Source of the DNA: Acinetobacter pittii ANC 4050
GTDB taxonomy: Bacteria; Pseudomonadota; Gammaproteobacteria; Pseudomonadales; Moraxellaceae
Assembly (NCBI RefSeq): GCF_000399685.1
Contig: NZ_KB976987.1
Location: forward strand, 808,205 to 872,204
Direction of reading: 5' to 3'
Length of the DNA stretch: 64,000 nucleotides
The notes under the pieces were generated by a model, which was given only the letters and a program-made list of their open reading frames with translations, made no database searches and had not been told where the DNA came from. A program made the translations under genes and the position numbers. Of the stretch, positions 9,009 through 18,769 are shown piece by piece (positions within the stretch are counted from its first letter, which is position 1; every line of letters starts with the position of its first letter).

Positions 9009-9041
9009 GAGCAGTTAAAGAAGATAAATTTTTAACTGCTC
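9009..9041 (-). terminator. Hairpin after iacR
   Basis: GAGCAGTTAAA (9009-9019) pairs perfectly with TTTAACTGCTC (9031-9041) around an 11-nt loop. On the minus strand it follows the iacR stop codon and is succeeded by CTTTATT, a weak T-rich tail. Confidence 0.65.
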
Positions 9042-9071
9042 AAAAGGGCTAATTTTTATTGAAAGAAATAT

Positions 9072-9596
9072 CTAACTTGATGGCATAAGATCAAATAATT
9101 TCTTTAACTGAGAATTTAAATTGTGCAATTCATCTTCTGAAAAAGCATTCAGGATGCCTGCCAAGGTGACCACACTAATTTGATTAATCTGTTCAACCAG
9201 CTCAATACCTTTGGCTGTTAATTTCACCATCGAGATGCGTTCATCGGAGGTAGAAGAGTAGACCTCAACAATTCCATCTTCTACCAACCGATATACAGCT
9301 TTGGTTGCGGTAGTTAATTTTAAAGTAGAAAGATTGGCGATGTCGGTGATACTGGCTTCCCCAAGAGCGTTAGTACTTAAAATAATTTTACGGCGTGTAT
9401 TATCGATACCTAGTTTTTTTATTGATTTTTCAATCAGTTGTGAATACTTACCATTCACTTGGGAAACCCAAAAAAAAGGGAAGTTTTGAATACTCGACGG
9501 TTCTTTATTAGGAAGAAATTGTTCTAAATGATCAAGCATAGCTAAGCAATAACTTAGTGAAAAAAGGGTAATCCTATTATAAACAAAATTTTGCAT
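9072..9596 (-). CDS. iacR: IacR, MarR-family regulator of IAA catabolism
   Basis: A MarR-family winged helix protein (DNA-binding region about residues 75-135, including EASITDIANLSTLKLTTATKA) divergent from iacH. In characterised iac clusters IacR is a MarR protein that controls the operon in response to IAA. The longest form has 174 residues and is preceded by AAGGA very close to the ATG. An internal ATG at 9539 would give 155 residues, nearer the usual MarR size, but lacks a clear RBS. The start therefore remains open. It probably binds the 92-bp iacR-iacH gap. Confidence 0.85.
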   Translation of the reverse strand: MQNFVYNRITLFSLSYCLAMLDHLEQFLPNKEPSSIQNFPFFWVSQVNGKYSQLIEKSIKKLGIDNTRRKIILSTNALGEASITDIANLSTLKLTTATKAVYRLVEDGIVEVYSSTSDERISMVKLTAKGIELVEQINQISVVTLAGILNAFSEDELHNLNSQLKKLFDLMPSS

Positions 9597-9626
9597 ATTT
9601 CCTTGAGAACAAATTATAAAAAATAC

Positions 9627-9656
9627 TTGACAATTCCATTAAATTTTCCGATATTT
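9627..9656 (+). promoter_or_regulatory. Predicted iacH operon promoter
   Basis: TTGACA (9627-9632), a 17-18-bp spacer and a GATATT/ATATTT -10 (9650-9656) place the start of transcription near 9662. The spacer begins ATTCCATTAA, half of the palindrome found in the MFS and acylase promoters. Confidence 0.6.
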
Positions 9657-9688
9657 TAATTAATGAATAAAAATACATGGAAAAGTGA

Positions 9689-10798
9689 ATGAATATTGTT
9701 AGCCAAAGCGTGCACAAAGGAAGTGGCAAGCTCAAGGTGATGGTGAAGGACACAATTGATATTCAAGGTCTAAAAACCATTGCTGGCAGTCGAGCTTTAT
9801 TAAATGTTGAACCTGCGCACGATGATGCTGAGGTGGTTAAAAACATCTTGCAAGCTGACTGCGAAATTATTGGTAAGACAAATTTGCACGAATTGGCTTT
9901 TGGTATTACAGGCATTAACCACGCTTTTGGTACACCTGTTAATCCTAAATATCCTGAACTTATTCCAGGTGGGTCTTCGAGTGGTTCGGCTGCAGCAGTT
10001 GCTGCAAAGCAAGCTGACTTTACTTTAGGAACAGACACGGGCGGCTCTATCCGTATGCCCGCTGCGTGTTGTGGAGTTTTTGGTTTAAAACCGACTTTTG
10101 GCCGTGTTAGCAGAAAGGGCGTCTATCCACCATCAAGTTCTTTAGATTGCGTTGGCCCTTTTGCAAATTCAGTCGAGATGATTGAAAAGGCCATGCAGAT
10201 TATTGATCCAACTTTCAAACCTTCTGCATCTACTAATGCACCAAAACTTGCTGTTCTGGATGTCAAAGCAGATGAGGTTATTTGGAACTGTATCCATCAG
10301 GCACTTCAAAAAGCTAATTTACAGACCACTTTAGAAAAAGTTGAATATTTTGAAGCGGCTTTTGATGCAGGTATGCAGATTATTAATTATGAAAATTGGC
10401 AAGCTTTTGGTGAGTTAACTCAAACAGGCTTAGTTGGTTCTGATGTAAATAGTCGTTTATTAAAAGCTGCCGCAACAACTTTAGAGCAAGTGAAACAAGC
10501 AGAAGTTGTGAAAACGCAGCTGACCCAAGAACTTGATGCACTACTAGAAAAATATGATGCATTGGTTTTACCGACACTTCCACAAATTCCACCGAAAGTT
10601 TCTGAGGCTGAAAACACAGTCGCTTTTTTAAATCTTACGGGTTTAGTTCGACCATTTAATTTATCAGGACATCCAGCCATTTCAGTGCCACTTGAAACCA
10701 GTGAAGGGTTACCCGTGGGCCTACAGATCGTATCAAAGCATCAAAAAGATGAGCAATTATGCACTATAGCTAAATTTTTTGTTGATGCAATGCAATAA
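9689..10798 (+). CDS. iacH: IacH, amidase-signature-family enzyme
   Basis: A 369-residue amidase-signature protein. The Ser-cisSer-Lys triad is visible: K20 in VKDT, the GGSSSGSAA loop at 94-103, and S120 in TDTGGSIRMPA. iacH is the first gene of the operon, as in the A. baumannii iac locus. It likely hydrolyses an amide of IAA or of a pathway intermediate; its exact role in the family remains uncertain. The N-terminus is short (the lysine is at 20, where most amidases have some 60 residues before it). A stop codon directly abuts the ATG, so the protein cannot extend upstream in frame. Confidence 0.9.
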   Translation: MNIVSQSVHKGSGKLKVMVKDTIDIQGLKTIAGSRALLNVEPAHDDAEVVKNILQADCEIIGKTNLHELAFGITGINHAFGTPVNPKYPELIPGGSSSGSAAAVAAKQADFTLGTDTGGSIRMPAACCGVFGLKPTFGRVSRKGVYPPSSSLDCVGPFANSVEMIEKAMQIIDPTFKPSASTNAPKLAVLDVKADEVIWNCIHQALQKANLQTTLEKVEYFEAAFDAGMQIINYENWQAFGELTQTGLVGSDVNSRLLKAAATTLEQVKQAEVVKTQLTQELDALLEKYDALVLPTLPQIPPKVSEAENTVAFLNLTGLVRPFNLSGHPAISVPLETSEGLPVGLQIVSKHQKDEQLCTIAKFFVDAMQ

Positions 10799-10813
10799 AT
10801 TACAAGGAGTTAG

Positions 10814-11983
10814 ATGATGAATAAGTTGTCTAAAATGGAGTTTGCTTCTCAAGACAAAGCAGTTGACTTAGATGCTTTGTGCCAAGAAATACGAGAGCGT
10901 GCCTGTACAGGTGAATTCGATAATCAGGCCTACGTGAGCCAAGATATTATCGAAAAACTTAAACAAATTGGCGTTTACCGTGCCTTGGTGCCTAAACGTT
11001 TTGGTGGTGAAGAATGGTCACCACGACAGTTTTGCGAATTGATCGAAACTTTATCTAAAGCTGATGGTTCGGTGGGCTGGGTAGCAAGTTTCGGCATGAG
11101 CCCTGCTTATTTAGGAAGTTTGCCAGAAGAAACGCTTAAAGAATTGTACCAAAACGGACCAGATGTTGTGTTTGCCGGAGGTATTTTCCCACCACAACCT
11201 GCTGAAATTACCGATGAAGGTGTAGTGGTTCGTGGCCGTTGGAAATTCTCAAGCGGTTGTATGGGGGCCGACATTGTGGGTGTAGGGATTTCACCACTTA
11301 AAAACAATGAAATGCAGGGCTTACCACGTATGGCCGTGATGCCTGCGAAAAAAGCCAAAATTGAAATGACTTGGGACACCGTTGGCCTAAAAGGTACGGG
11401 AAGCCATGATTTGGTGGTCGAAGATGTATTGGTCGAAAAGAAATGGACCTTTGTACGTGGTGAACCTTCAAAACTCAGCGAGCCATTTTTTAAATATCCG
11501 TCACTGTCTTTAGCGACTCAAGTATTAACTGTAGTTGGTATTGGTGTTGCAGCTGCTGCATTAGAAGAATTTGAAAAACTGGCGCCGGGTAAAGCATCTA
11601 TTACGGGCGGGTCAGAAATTGCAAACCGCCCAGTGACTCAATATGAATTTGCTCAAGCTGATGCAGAGTTTCAGGCTGCAAAATCTTGGTTTTATCAAAC
11701 CATGGATATTGTCTGGAATGAAATTATTGCTGGGCGTGAAGCCACTGCTGAACAAATTAGTGATATGCGTCTGGCATGTACCCATGCAGCGCGAGTTTGC
11801 GCCAAAGTGACCCGAAAAATGCAAATGCTCGCGGGTATGACAGCAATCTATACCAACAATCCATTTAGCCGTTTTGTAAATGACACCAACGTGGTGACCC
11901 AACATGCCTTTATGGGTGATGCGACCTTACAAAATGCAGGCTCAATTAGTTTCGGGTTAAAGCCAACCCCTGGTTATTTATAA
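10814..11983 (+). CDS. iacA: IacA, flavin-dependent indole-acetate monooxygenase
   Basis: A 389-residue protein with an acyl-CoA-dehydrogenase-like fold, of the group D two-component monooxygenases (relatives of HsaA and the HpaB/C2 oxygenases). Typical segments are GVYRALVPKRFGGEE, GSVGWVASFG and a C-terminal domain ending GLKPTPGYL. IacA hydroxylates the indole ring of IAA in the first step and needs reduced flavin, presumably supplied by IacG at the end of the operon. Two tandem ATGs (10814, 10817) both fit RBS AAGGAG. It follows iacH by 15 bp. Confidence 0.92.
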   Translation: MMNKLSKMEFASQDKAVDLDALCQEIRERACTGEFDNQAYVSQDIIEKLKQIGVYRALVPKRFGGEEWSPRQFCELIETLSKADGSVGWVASFGMSPAYLGSLPEETLKELYQNGPDVVFAGGIFPPQPAEITDEGVVVRGRWKFSSGCMGADIVGVGISPLKNNEMQGLPRMAVMPAKKAKIEMTWDTVGLKGTGSHDLVVEDVLVEKKWTFVRGEPSKLSEPFFKYPSLSLATQVLTVVGIGVAAAALEEFEKLAPGKASITGGSEIANRPVTQYEFAQADAEFQAAKSWFYQTMDIVWNEIIAGREATAEQISDMRLACTHAARVCAKVTRKMQMLAGMTAIYTNNPFSRFVNDTNVVTQHAFMGDATLQNAGSISFGLKPTPGYL

Positions 11984-12010
11984 GTTTTAATTTTTAAAAA
12001 GGATATTGAG

Positions 12011-12370
12011 ATGGAAGCTAAAAAATCATTACGTGTTTTGTTCTGTATGGGTATTAACCAAAACTTTTTTGACGCCGAACCTGCTGAAGCAAAAGCAGTT
12101 TGGGCAGCATTTGGTGAAATGTGGAATGGCATTCATTACTTACCGGGCGTGCATGTTTTTGGAAATCTTGATGATGACCAAAGCATGGTTGGTCCAAGTG
12201 CGGGTTGGCCTTGGACAACTTATTTGCTTGCCGATGTTCCAGATATTGAAACCGTACATGCCGCATGTAACTTATTTAGAACGACGGTGGTGGGTGAAGG
12301 TCCATACAAACTTTGGAAATATTGCAAAGTTGAAGCTCGTGTTGGGCGCGAATTGGTTATCCAACGTTAA
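12011..12370 (+). CDS. iacB: IacB, small conserved iac protein
   Basis: A 119-residue soluble protein, W- and F-rich, conserved at this place between iacA and iacI in Acinetobacter-type iac clusters. I see no signal peptide or cofactor motif. Its biochemical role in IAA breakdown is not settled. RBS AAAAAGGAT precedes the ATG. A longer open frame starting at 12006 in another phase overlaps it but is only an upstream extension of iacI. Confidence 0.88.
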   Translation: MEAKKSLRVLFCMGINQNFFDAEPAEAKAVWAAFGEMWNGIHYLPGVHVFGNLDDDQSMVGPSAGWPWTTYLLADVPDIETVHAACNLFRTTVVGEGPYKLWKYCKVEARVGRELVIQR

Positions 12371-12380
12371 GGCGACCGCA

Positions 12381-12908
12381 ATGACTGACAAAGTGAATAT
12401 GGCAGAAATCTTAGAGCGACTAGAACAGTTAGAAGCGCACAACGCGATTCGTAATTGCCTGAACCGTTATATGGAAATCTGCGACGAGCTTAATGCAAAT
12501 ACAGACCTTGACGAGCTGATGAATCTTTTTGATCAAGACTGTATTTGGGAAGGTATTGGCGAGAAATATGCCAAATCTTTTGGTCGTTATGATTCTTGGC
12601 AGTCGATTTACGACATGTTTAAAAGCTATACCCAAAAAGAATCTCACTTTGTTATGAATGCACACTTTGTCAATTCAGAACAAATTTATGTAAACCAAGG
12701 CTATGCAAATGCTTCTTGGCTCATGTTGCAAACTTCAACCTTTAAAGATGGCCGTAGTCATCTGAATGCAGCAAAGCTCAATGTGAAATTTCAAAAGCAA
12801 GCAGATGGAACATGGAAAATTAAACATTTCCAAACACAGAATATTTTCAGTCGTCCCGTATCGCATTGGCACAGTGAAGCTGAATTGCCGGTACCTTCCC
12901 AGGAATGA
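12381..12908 (+). CDS. iacI: IacI, SnoaL-like protein
   Basis: A 175-residue protein resembling the SnoaL/NTF2-like cone fold: an N-terminal helix (LERLEQLEAHNAIRNCLNRY) and a body with DLDELMNLFDQDCIWEG, as in many ring-modifying isomerases and dioxygenase-associated proteins. In iac clusters IacI assists turnover of an oxidised IAA intermediate. The ATG at 12381 is chosen because the frame upstream of it runs through iacB. The final TGA overlaps a possible upstream ATG for iacC. Confidence 0.88.
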   Translation: MTDKVNMAEILERLEQLEAHNAIRNCLNRYMEICDELNANTDLDELMNLFDQDCIWEGIGEKYAKSFGRYDSWQSIYDMFKSYTQKESHFVMNAHFVNSEQIYVNQGYANASWLMLQTSTFKDGRSHLNAAKLNVKFQKQADGTWKIKHFQTQNIFSRPVSHWHSEAELPVPSQE

Positions 12909-12937
12909 CCCAGGACATATTTAAAAGGACTATTGAT

Positions 12938-14215
12938 ATGAACAGTATTATCCCGACGCATAACATTGGCATTGATTACGATGCTTTGGTTCAAAGTGAC
13001 CGTGCTCATACTTCTCTTTATAAAGATGAACGCATTTTTGATGAAGAAATGGAAAAAATCTTTTATAGCACTTGGGTGTGGGTTGCGCATGCCAGCGAAA
13101 TTCCAGAAGGCGGAAGCTATAAAACCATTAATATCGGTAAACAGCCTGTGGTTGTGGTACGTGACCGTAAAAAGAAAGTCCATGTACTTTTAAACCGTTG
13201 CCGTCACCGTGCAGCAACTGTATGCGAACATAAGAAAGGAAAAACCAACAGTTTTGTATGTCCGTACCACGGTTGGAGTTATGCACTTGACGGTAGTTTG
13301 CGTGGTGTGCCATCTCCGGAAAGTTACGGCGATTGTTTAGATAAATCAGAATTACCGTTGGTGAGTCTACGTGTAGAAGAATATAACGGCATGATCTTCG
13401 CTTCATTTAAAGAAGACATTCAACCGCTTGAAGAGTTCCTTGGGCCAGCAAAAAAATGGATTGACCTGTTTATGAAACAAGGTGCAGGTTATCCAATTAA
13501 AGTGCTGGGTGAACACCGTTTCCGTTTCCCAGGTAACTGGAAAATCCAGCTTGAAAATACCACCGATGCTTATCACTTCCCGTTGGTACACAAGTCATTC
13601 TTAAGTTCTGTAGATGAAAAAACCGAAGAACTCTTTAACTTCGAAAACCAACCGGGCTTTGTTGAAGACTTAGGTAATGGTCACAGTGTTATGGTGATGA
13701 TTCCTGAATTGGTTGATCTAGACGAAGAGCTTATGGAGCGACCAATTCAAGAGCGCTTTGAAGACTTGGCTCAAGCTTTGCGCGACGAAGGTCATGAAGA
13801 GTTAGAAGTACGCCGTATTGTTCGTGCAGTAGGTGGTTCTGGCTTTAACTTAAATTTATTCCCAAATATTGCATGTTCAATGGCGTTCTTCCGTGTGTTA
13901 CAGCCAATTTCAGTTGCTGAAACAGAAATTCATCACTCGGTAATTACCATGGACGGTGGTCCGCAAATTGCCAACCAATATCGCTTACGTTTGCATGAAC
14001 ATTTCCAAGGCCCATTTGGTTTTGGTACTCCAGATGACTCAGAAGCTTGGGAACGCGTACAACACGGCGCCAATGCGGGTAATGATTTATGGATCATGCT
14101 CAACCGTGGTTTACCGGGCGAAGTCAAAACCGAAGATGGCTTAAAAAGTGATGTCAGTGCTGAAACAGGTATGCGTGCAGCCTATCAGCAGTGGAAAAAG
14201 ATGATGACGGCTTAA
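12938..14215 (+). CDS. iacC: IacC, Rieske dioxygenase large subunit
   Basis: A 425-residue ring-hydroxylating oxygenase alpha subunit. The Rieske [2Fe-2S] motif is C88-X-H90 and C108-X2-H111 (CRH ... CPYH). The mononuclear-iron region follows with NTTDAYHFPLVH. With IacD and the reductase IacF it converts the oxidised indole-acetate intermediate to catechol. The ATG at 12938 has AAAAGGA at 8 bp. An in-frame ATG at 12905, overlapping the iacI stop, would add 11 residues and has no better RBS. Confidence 0.93.
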   Translation: MNSIIPTHNIGIDYDALVQSDRAHTSLYKDERIFDEEMEKIFYSTWVWVAHASEIPEGGSYKTINIGKQPVVVVRDRKKKVHVLLNRCRHRAATVCEHKKGKTNSFVCPYHGWSYALDGSLRGVPSPESYGDCLDKSELPLVSLRVEEYNGMIFASFKEDIQPLEEFLGPAKKWIDLFMKQGAGYPIKVLGEHRFRFPGNWKIQLENTTDAYHFPLVHKSFLSSVDEKTEELFNFENQPGFVEDLGNGHSVMVMIPELVDLDEELMERPIQERFEDLAQALRDEGHEELEVRRIVRAVGGSGFNLNLFPNIACSMAFFRVLQPISVAETEIHHSVITMDGGPQIANQYRLRLHEHFQGPFGFGTPDDSEAWERVQHGANAGNDLWIMLNRGLPGEVKTEDGLKSDVSAETGMRAAYQQWKKMMTA

Positions 14216-14225
14216 GGAGAGAGCA

Positions 14226-14711
14226 ATGAATATGAATCTGCAATTATTAAATGAAGTCACTGCTTTCATCTGGGCTGAAGCAGATATGTTAGACCACAGT
14301 GAATACCGCGAATGGCTCAATTTATGGAATGAAAAAGGCGTTTATATCATTCCAATTGATCCAAACCTAACGGATTACGAAAACAACTTAAATTATGCCT
14401 ATGACGATAATCATATGCGTACTTTACGTGTAGAGCGTCTAGAAAATGGTGAGGCGATTTCTACAGCGCCTAAAGCAAATACGGTGCGTAGTGTTTCTCG
14501 TGTGCGCATTGTTCAAGATCAAGATGATGAAATCGTTTTGCGTTGTGCTCAAAACTTACGTGAATTCCGTAAAGAAAACCTTAAGCATTACACCGCAGAT
14601 ATTACTTACCATTTGACTCGCGATGCAGGTACAGGTTTTAAGATTAACCGTAAAATCATCAACTTGGTTAATTCGACCGATACCTTGGCTGGTATTAGCT
14701 ACATTCTTTAG
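14226..14711 (+). CDS. iacD: IacD, Rieske dioxygenase small subunit
   Basis: A 161-residue ring-hydroxylating dioxygenase beta subunit: NTF2-like fold beginning VTAFIWAEADMLDHSEYREWLNLW, with the family's central RVERLENG and SVSRVRIV strands. It lies 10 bp after iacC with RBS AAGGAGAG. It should form the structural half of the IacCD oxygenase and carries no redox centre itself. Confidence 0.92.
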   Translation: MNMNLQLLNEVTAFIWAEADMLDHSEYREWLNLWNEKGVYIIPIDPNLTDYENNLNYAYDDNHMRTLRVERLENGEAISTAPKANTVRSVSRVRIVQDQDDEIVLRCAQNLREFRKENLKHYTADITYHLTRDAGTGFKINRKIINLVNSTDTLAGISYIL

Positions 14712-14721
14712 GAGCGGTAAC

Positions 14722-15459
14722 ATGAAACAGGTTGTTTTAGTGACAGGTGCTGCTTCTGGACTCGGTAATGTCATTGCTGAATATTTTGCGAGCCAAGGTC
14801 ATCAAGTGATTTTGTCGGCAAGTACGCTTGAAAAAGCCGAAAATGCCAAGGCGCAAAGTCAATATGCACAAAATATGTTTCCAGTGAAATTAGATATTTC
14901 GGTCGAAGCAGATTTTCATGCTGCCGTGCAGTGGATTGAAGAGAAGTTTTCTAAACTTGATGTGTTGATTAACAATGCCACCGTCACCAAAGCAACGCCC
15001 GTATTAGAAATTACCGCAGCCGATTTTGATTGGGTGACCCAAGTCAACCAACGCGGCACCTTTCAGGCTTGTCAAATTATTGGCCAATATATGGCTAAAA
15101 AAGGCTATGGACGCATCATTAATATGGCGTCGTTAGCGGGACAAAATGGCGGTACTGCGACGGGTGCACACTATGCGGCAACCAAAGGCGCAATTGTGAC
15201 GTTAACCAAAATTTTTGCCAAAGAGTTTGCGGCAAAAGGGGTGACGGTCAATGCGGTTGCACCGGGTCCAATGGAATCACCAATCGTTCATAGTGTGGTG
15301 CCAGACGAAAAGATGGAACAGTTCATCCAGAATATTCCGGTTAAGGCCTTAGGGAGTATGCATTTCATTGCTGAAACTTGTGGCTTGCTCGCGAGTCCAA
15401 ATGCGGGATTTGTGACTGGTGCAACATGGGATATTAACGGTGGTTTATTCATGCGTTAA
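14722..15459 (+). CDS. iacE: IacE, SDR of the IAA pathway
   Basis: A 245-residue SDR with TGAASGLG, NNAT in strand four and catalytic YAATK. IacE is the dehydrogenase/reductase conserved in iac operons and acts with IacA on early oxidised indole intermediates. The ATG at 14722 is 10 bp after iacD with RBS AGGAG. An in-frame start 99 bp upstream lies inside iacD and is rejected. Confidence 0.92.
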   Translation: MKQVVLVTGAASGLGNVIAEYFASQGHQVILSASTLEKAENAKAQSQYAQNMFPVKLDISVEADFHAAVQWIEEKFSKLDVLINNATVTKATPVLEITAADFDWVTQVNQRGTFQACQIIGQYMAKKGYGRIINMASLAGQNGGTATGAHYAATKGAIVTLTKIFAKEFAAKGVTVNAVAPGPMESPIVHSVVPDEKMEQFIQNIPVKALGSMHFIAETCGLLASPNAGFVTGATWDINGGLFMR

Positions 15460-15493
15460 GCCACGTGCTTAACCATGAAAAGGGAGTTGAATC

Positions 15494-16447
15494 ATGACTA
15501 CACTTTATGATGTTGTCGTTAAAAATCGCCATGTGGAAGGTGGAAATATTGCAGTCATGGAATTTGAATCTGCAACTTCTACAACATTGCCAAAAGTTGA
15601 AGCAGGTGCGCATATTGATGTGCACTTACCAAATGGCATGGTGCGCCAATATTCACTTTGCCAAAATCCAAATGACGAAGGTAAGTTTCGTCTTGGAATT
15701 TTACGTGATCCTGAATCACGTGGTGGCTCAATCTCGGCTTTTGATGAAATTAAAGATGGCATGCAAATTCAGGTCAGTGAGCCAAAAAATTTATTTCCAC
15801 TTTTAAAAGCGAAACATAGTGTATTGATTGGTGGTGGTATCGGGATTACGCCGTTAATTACGATGGCATATCAACTTGCACATGAAGGTGAATCATTTGA
15901 GCTTCACTACTGCGGCGCTAGCCCAGAAAACTGTGCTTTTGTTGATGAAATTAAAAATGGTGAGTTAGCCAAGTACACAACTTTTCATTTTAAATCCGAA
16001 GGTGCAAGCCATAGAGCATTTTTTGAATCTGCCATTAAAGATATTGACCTTGAGAGCCATATTTACACCTGTGGTCCAGTCGGTTTTATGGACTGGGTGA
16101 TTAACCTTGCTACGACTCATAATTTTCCTGAGCAGCAAATCCACAAAGAATATTTCCAAGTTGAAACCGACACTTCTGGAGATTCATTTGAGGTGGTGGC
16201 TGAGCGTAGTGGAAAAATCATTATGGTTCAAGCAGGTGAAACCATTTTGCAGGCATTGGCTAAAGAAGGCATCGAGATTGAAATGTCTTGTGAGCAAGGC
16301 GTATGCGGAACCTGCATGTGCGATGTGATTGAAGGCGAACCTGACCATCGAGATGTTTATTTTACTGATGAAGAAAAAGCCAGCAATGAACAAATATTGG
16401 TGTGCTGTTCGCGCTCTAAAACACCGAGACTAGTTTTAGATATCTAA
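15494..16447 (+). CDS. iacF: IacF, ferredoxin-type oxygenase reductase
   Basis: A 317-residue reductase of the vanillate-demethylase/phthalate-dioxygenase reductase class: FMN-binding barrel (RQYSL near 55), NAD-binding domain (GGGIGITP near 115) and a C-terminal plant-type [2Fe-2S] domain with C266, C271, C274 and C304. It passes electrons from NADH to the IacCD dioxygenase. All cofactor ligands are intact. RBS AGGGAG precedes the ATG. Confidence 0.93.
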   Translation: MTTLYDVVVKNRHVEGGNIAVMEFESATSTTLPKVEAGAHIDVHLPNGMVRQYSLCQNPNDEGKFRLGILRDPESRGGSISAFDEIKDGMQIQVSEPKNLFPLLKAKHSVLIGGGIGITPLITMAYQLAHEGESFELHYCGASPENCAFVDEIKNGELAKYTTFHFKSEGASHRAFFESAIKDIDLESHIYTCGPVGFMDWVINLATTHNFPEQQIHKEYFQVETDTSGDSFEVVAERSGKIIMVQAGETILQALAKEGIEIEMSCEQGVCGTCMCDVIEGEPDHRDVYFTDEEKASNEQILVCCSRSKTPRLVLDI

Positions 16448-17449
<1,002 letters not shown>

Positions 17450-17457
17450 GCCCCATT

Positions 17458-17488
17458 AAGCTGATAAATTGAATTGATTTATCAGCTT
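17458..17488 (+). terminator. Terminator of the iac operon
   Basis: AAGCTGATAAAT (17458-17469) pairs perfectly with ATTTATCAGCTT (17477-17488) around a 7-nt loop, 8 bp after the iacG stop. The following CTTTA is a weak T-tract. Confidence 0.8.
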
Positions 17489-17517
17489 CTTTACATCTAG
17501 CTGACTATCAATAAAAG

Positions 17518-17555
17518 AATTCCATGGACAAGGAATTTTTGGCACATAATTTGTT
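17518..17555 (+). promoter_or_regulatory. Palindrome and sigma-54-like promoter upstream of the AraC gene
   Basis: AATTCC-N8-GGAATT at 17518-17537 is a perfect inverted repeat. It is followed by TGGCAC-N5-TTGTT (17540-17555), close to the sigma-54 -24/-12 consensus except that the -12 GC reads GT. No sigma-54 activator gene is nearby, so the assignment is tentative. Confidence 0.4.
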
Positions 17556-17647
17556 TATCAATAAAACATGATTGCAAATAAGCCAAGACAGTGAACTACA
17601 GCAAAAGAAAAGTCTTGAGCTGTGGCGCGTGTATAGAGAGGTAAGGG

Positions 17648-18562
17648 ATGAACCAATATGTAAGTGATGCATTACTCACATGGACGCACCACATTAAAAA
17701 TGTGTGCGGTAATTTTGAAACCGATTTTGATGGAACCCGTAATTTATTCATTGGTGAGGTTCAATGCTTTTTATTGGGTGATACCGAAATTGCTTTTATC
17801 AAAAACAATGCCAATAAAATTGTCCGAAAAGCCGATGAAATCGACCGCGTTAATAATCGTTTTTGCTTTTTGATTTTGCAGTATTCGGGAAAAATGCTGC
17901 TCGAATATAAAAATGAAACTTTAACTCTGAATGAAGGCGATATTGTGTTGGTCGACCCAGTCGAAACCATTTCGATGTATCCACAAGGCTTGGTAAGCCA
18001 GATTTCCGTCCATCTCTCACGTGAAAAATTACTTAAAGAAAATATTAGTACCGAATATTTTGGAAAACTGATTACGCAAAATATGAGTGGTTTTTTACTA
18101 AAAAATATTTTGAAAAATATGTCCCCCGAAAATATCAAACTTTGGTACGCAACCGAAGATGGTAATGCTTTTGAAGATGCCCTAATTGCCTTAATCAAAC
18201 CCACAATTAATTATAAAAATATTAATAGCTCCAATAACCTGATGGAAAAAGCCGAGCGTTTTATTATTGAGAACTTAGCAAAACCAGATTTAACCCCTAA
18301 ATTAATTGCAGAGCATATTGGAGTATCACTACGACATCTCTACCGTTTATTTCTTCAAGAAAATTTATCTATTAACAAATATATACAGCTCAAACGCCTA
18401 GAAAAAGTCAAAGCAGATTTACTCGATAAAAGAAATAAACAAAGCTCAATTACCCAGATTGCCTTGAAATGGGGTTTTTGGGATGGTGCTCATTTTTCAA
18501 AAATCTTTAAGAAGACTTATGGCATTTCTCCTAAAGAATTTAGAGAGGGTATGACAGTTTAA
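17648..18562 (+). CDS. AraC-family regulator, FeaR-like
   Basis: The 304-residue protein carries an N-terminal sensing domain and a C-terminal AraC/XylS DNA-binding domain (about residues 205-300) with two helix-turn-helix units: LTPKLIAEHIGVSLRHLYRLF and ITQIALKWGFWDGAHFSKIFK. Overall similarity and position next to a copper amine oxidase and a phenylacetaldehyde-type dehydrogenase match FeaR, the activator of phenylethylamine/tyramine genes. It likely binds the tandem repeats at 18579-18620 to switch on the amine oxidase. Confidence 0.82.
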   Translation: MNQYVSDALLTWTHHIKNVCGNFETDFDGTRNLFIGEVQCFLLGDTEIAFIKNNANKIVRKADEIDRVNNRFCFLILQYSGKMLLEYKNETLTLNEGDIVLVDPVETISMYPQGLVSQISVHLSREKLLKENISTEYFGKLITQNMSGFLLKNILKNMSPENIKLWYATEDGNAFEDALIALIKPTINYKNINSSNNLMEKAERFIIENLAKPDLTPKLIAEHIGVSLRHLYRLFLQENLSINKYIQLKRLEKVKADLLDKRNKQSSITQIALKWGFWDGAHFSKIFKKTYGISPKEFREGMTV

Positions 18563-18578
18563 ATTTTCATCTCTGAAT

Positions 18579-18620
18579 GTCATTTTTAGACAAGTTCTAG
18601 GTCATTCTTGAACAAGCTAG
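18579..18620 (+). promoter_or_regulatory. Tandem direct repeats, candidate FeaR-like operator
   Basis: Two head-to-tail units begin at 18579 and 18601 (period 22 bp). Each starts GTCATT, contains ACAAG and ends CTAG. Two direct half-sites about two helical turns apart are typical of AraC/XylS operators. They lie 150-190 bp before the amine oxidase ATG, just upstream of a TTGAAA (18636) that could be its -35. Confidence 0.6.
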
Positions 18621-18769
18621 CCCCATGCAAGTGTGTTGAAATTAAATTAATTAGAACAGGTTAGATGAGCTTAATAAGCATAGAACTATTAAGTTTATTT
18701 AATAAATTTCACACATAGGAAAGTGCATTTTAACTGTCTGACTCAGATGGTTCAGGGATAGAGAAAAGG

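Larger units (their letters stand above)
8682..9071. other. 390-bp intergenic region, MFS promoter side
   Basis: No convincing gene lies here. It holds the MFS promoter with two operator-like motifs (8891-8944) and the hairpin that ends iacR (9009-9041). From the predicted start near 8884 the MFS leader would be about 200 nt, in which I see no recognisable structure. Confidence 0.7.

Noticed and set aside
9677..9688. Tiny ORF (ATG GAA AAG TGA) touching the iacH start
   Set aside because: Its bases are better explained as the purine-rich ribosome-binding region of iacH.
12006..12380. Longer start for the iacI frame
   Set aside because: The extension runs through iacB in another phase. The iacI family begins at the ATG at 12381.
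14623..14721. N-terminal extension of iacE
   Set aside because: It lies inside iacD, and the ATG at 14722 has an AGGAG ribosome-binding site and the correct SDR N-terminus.
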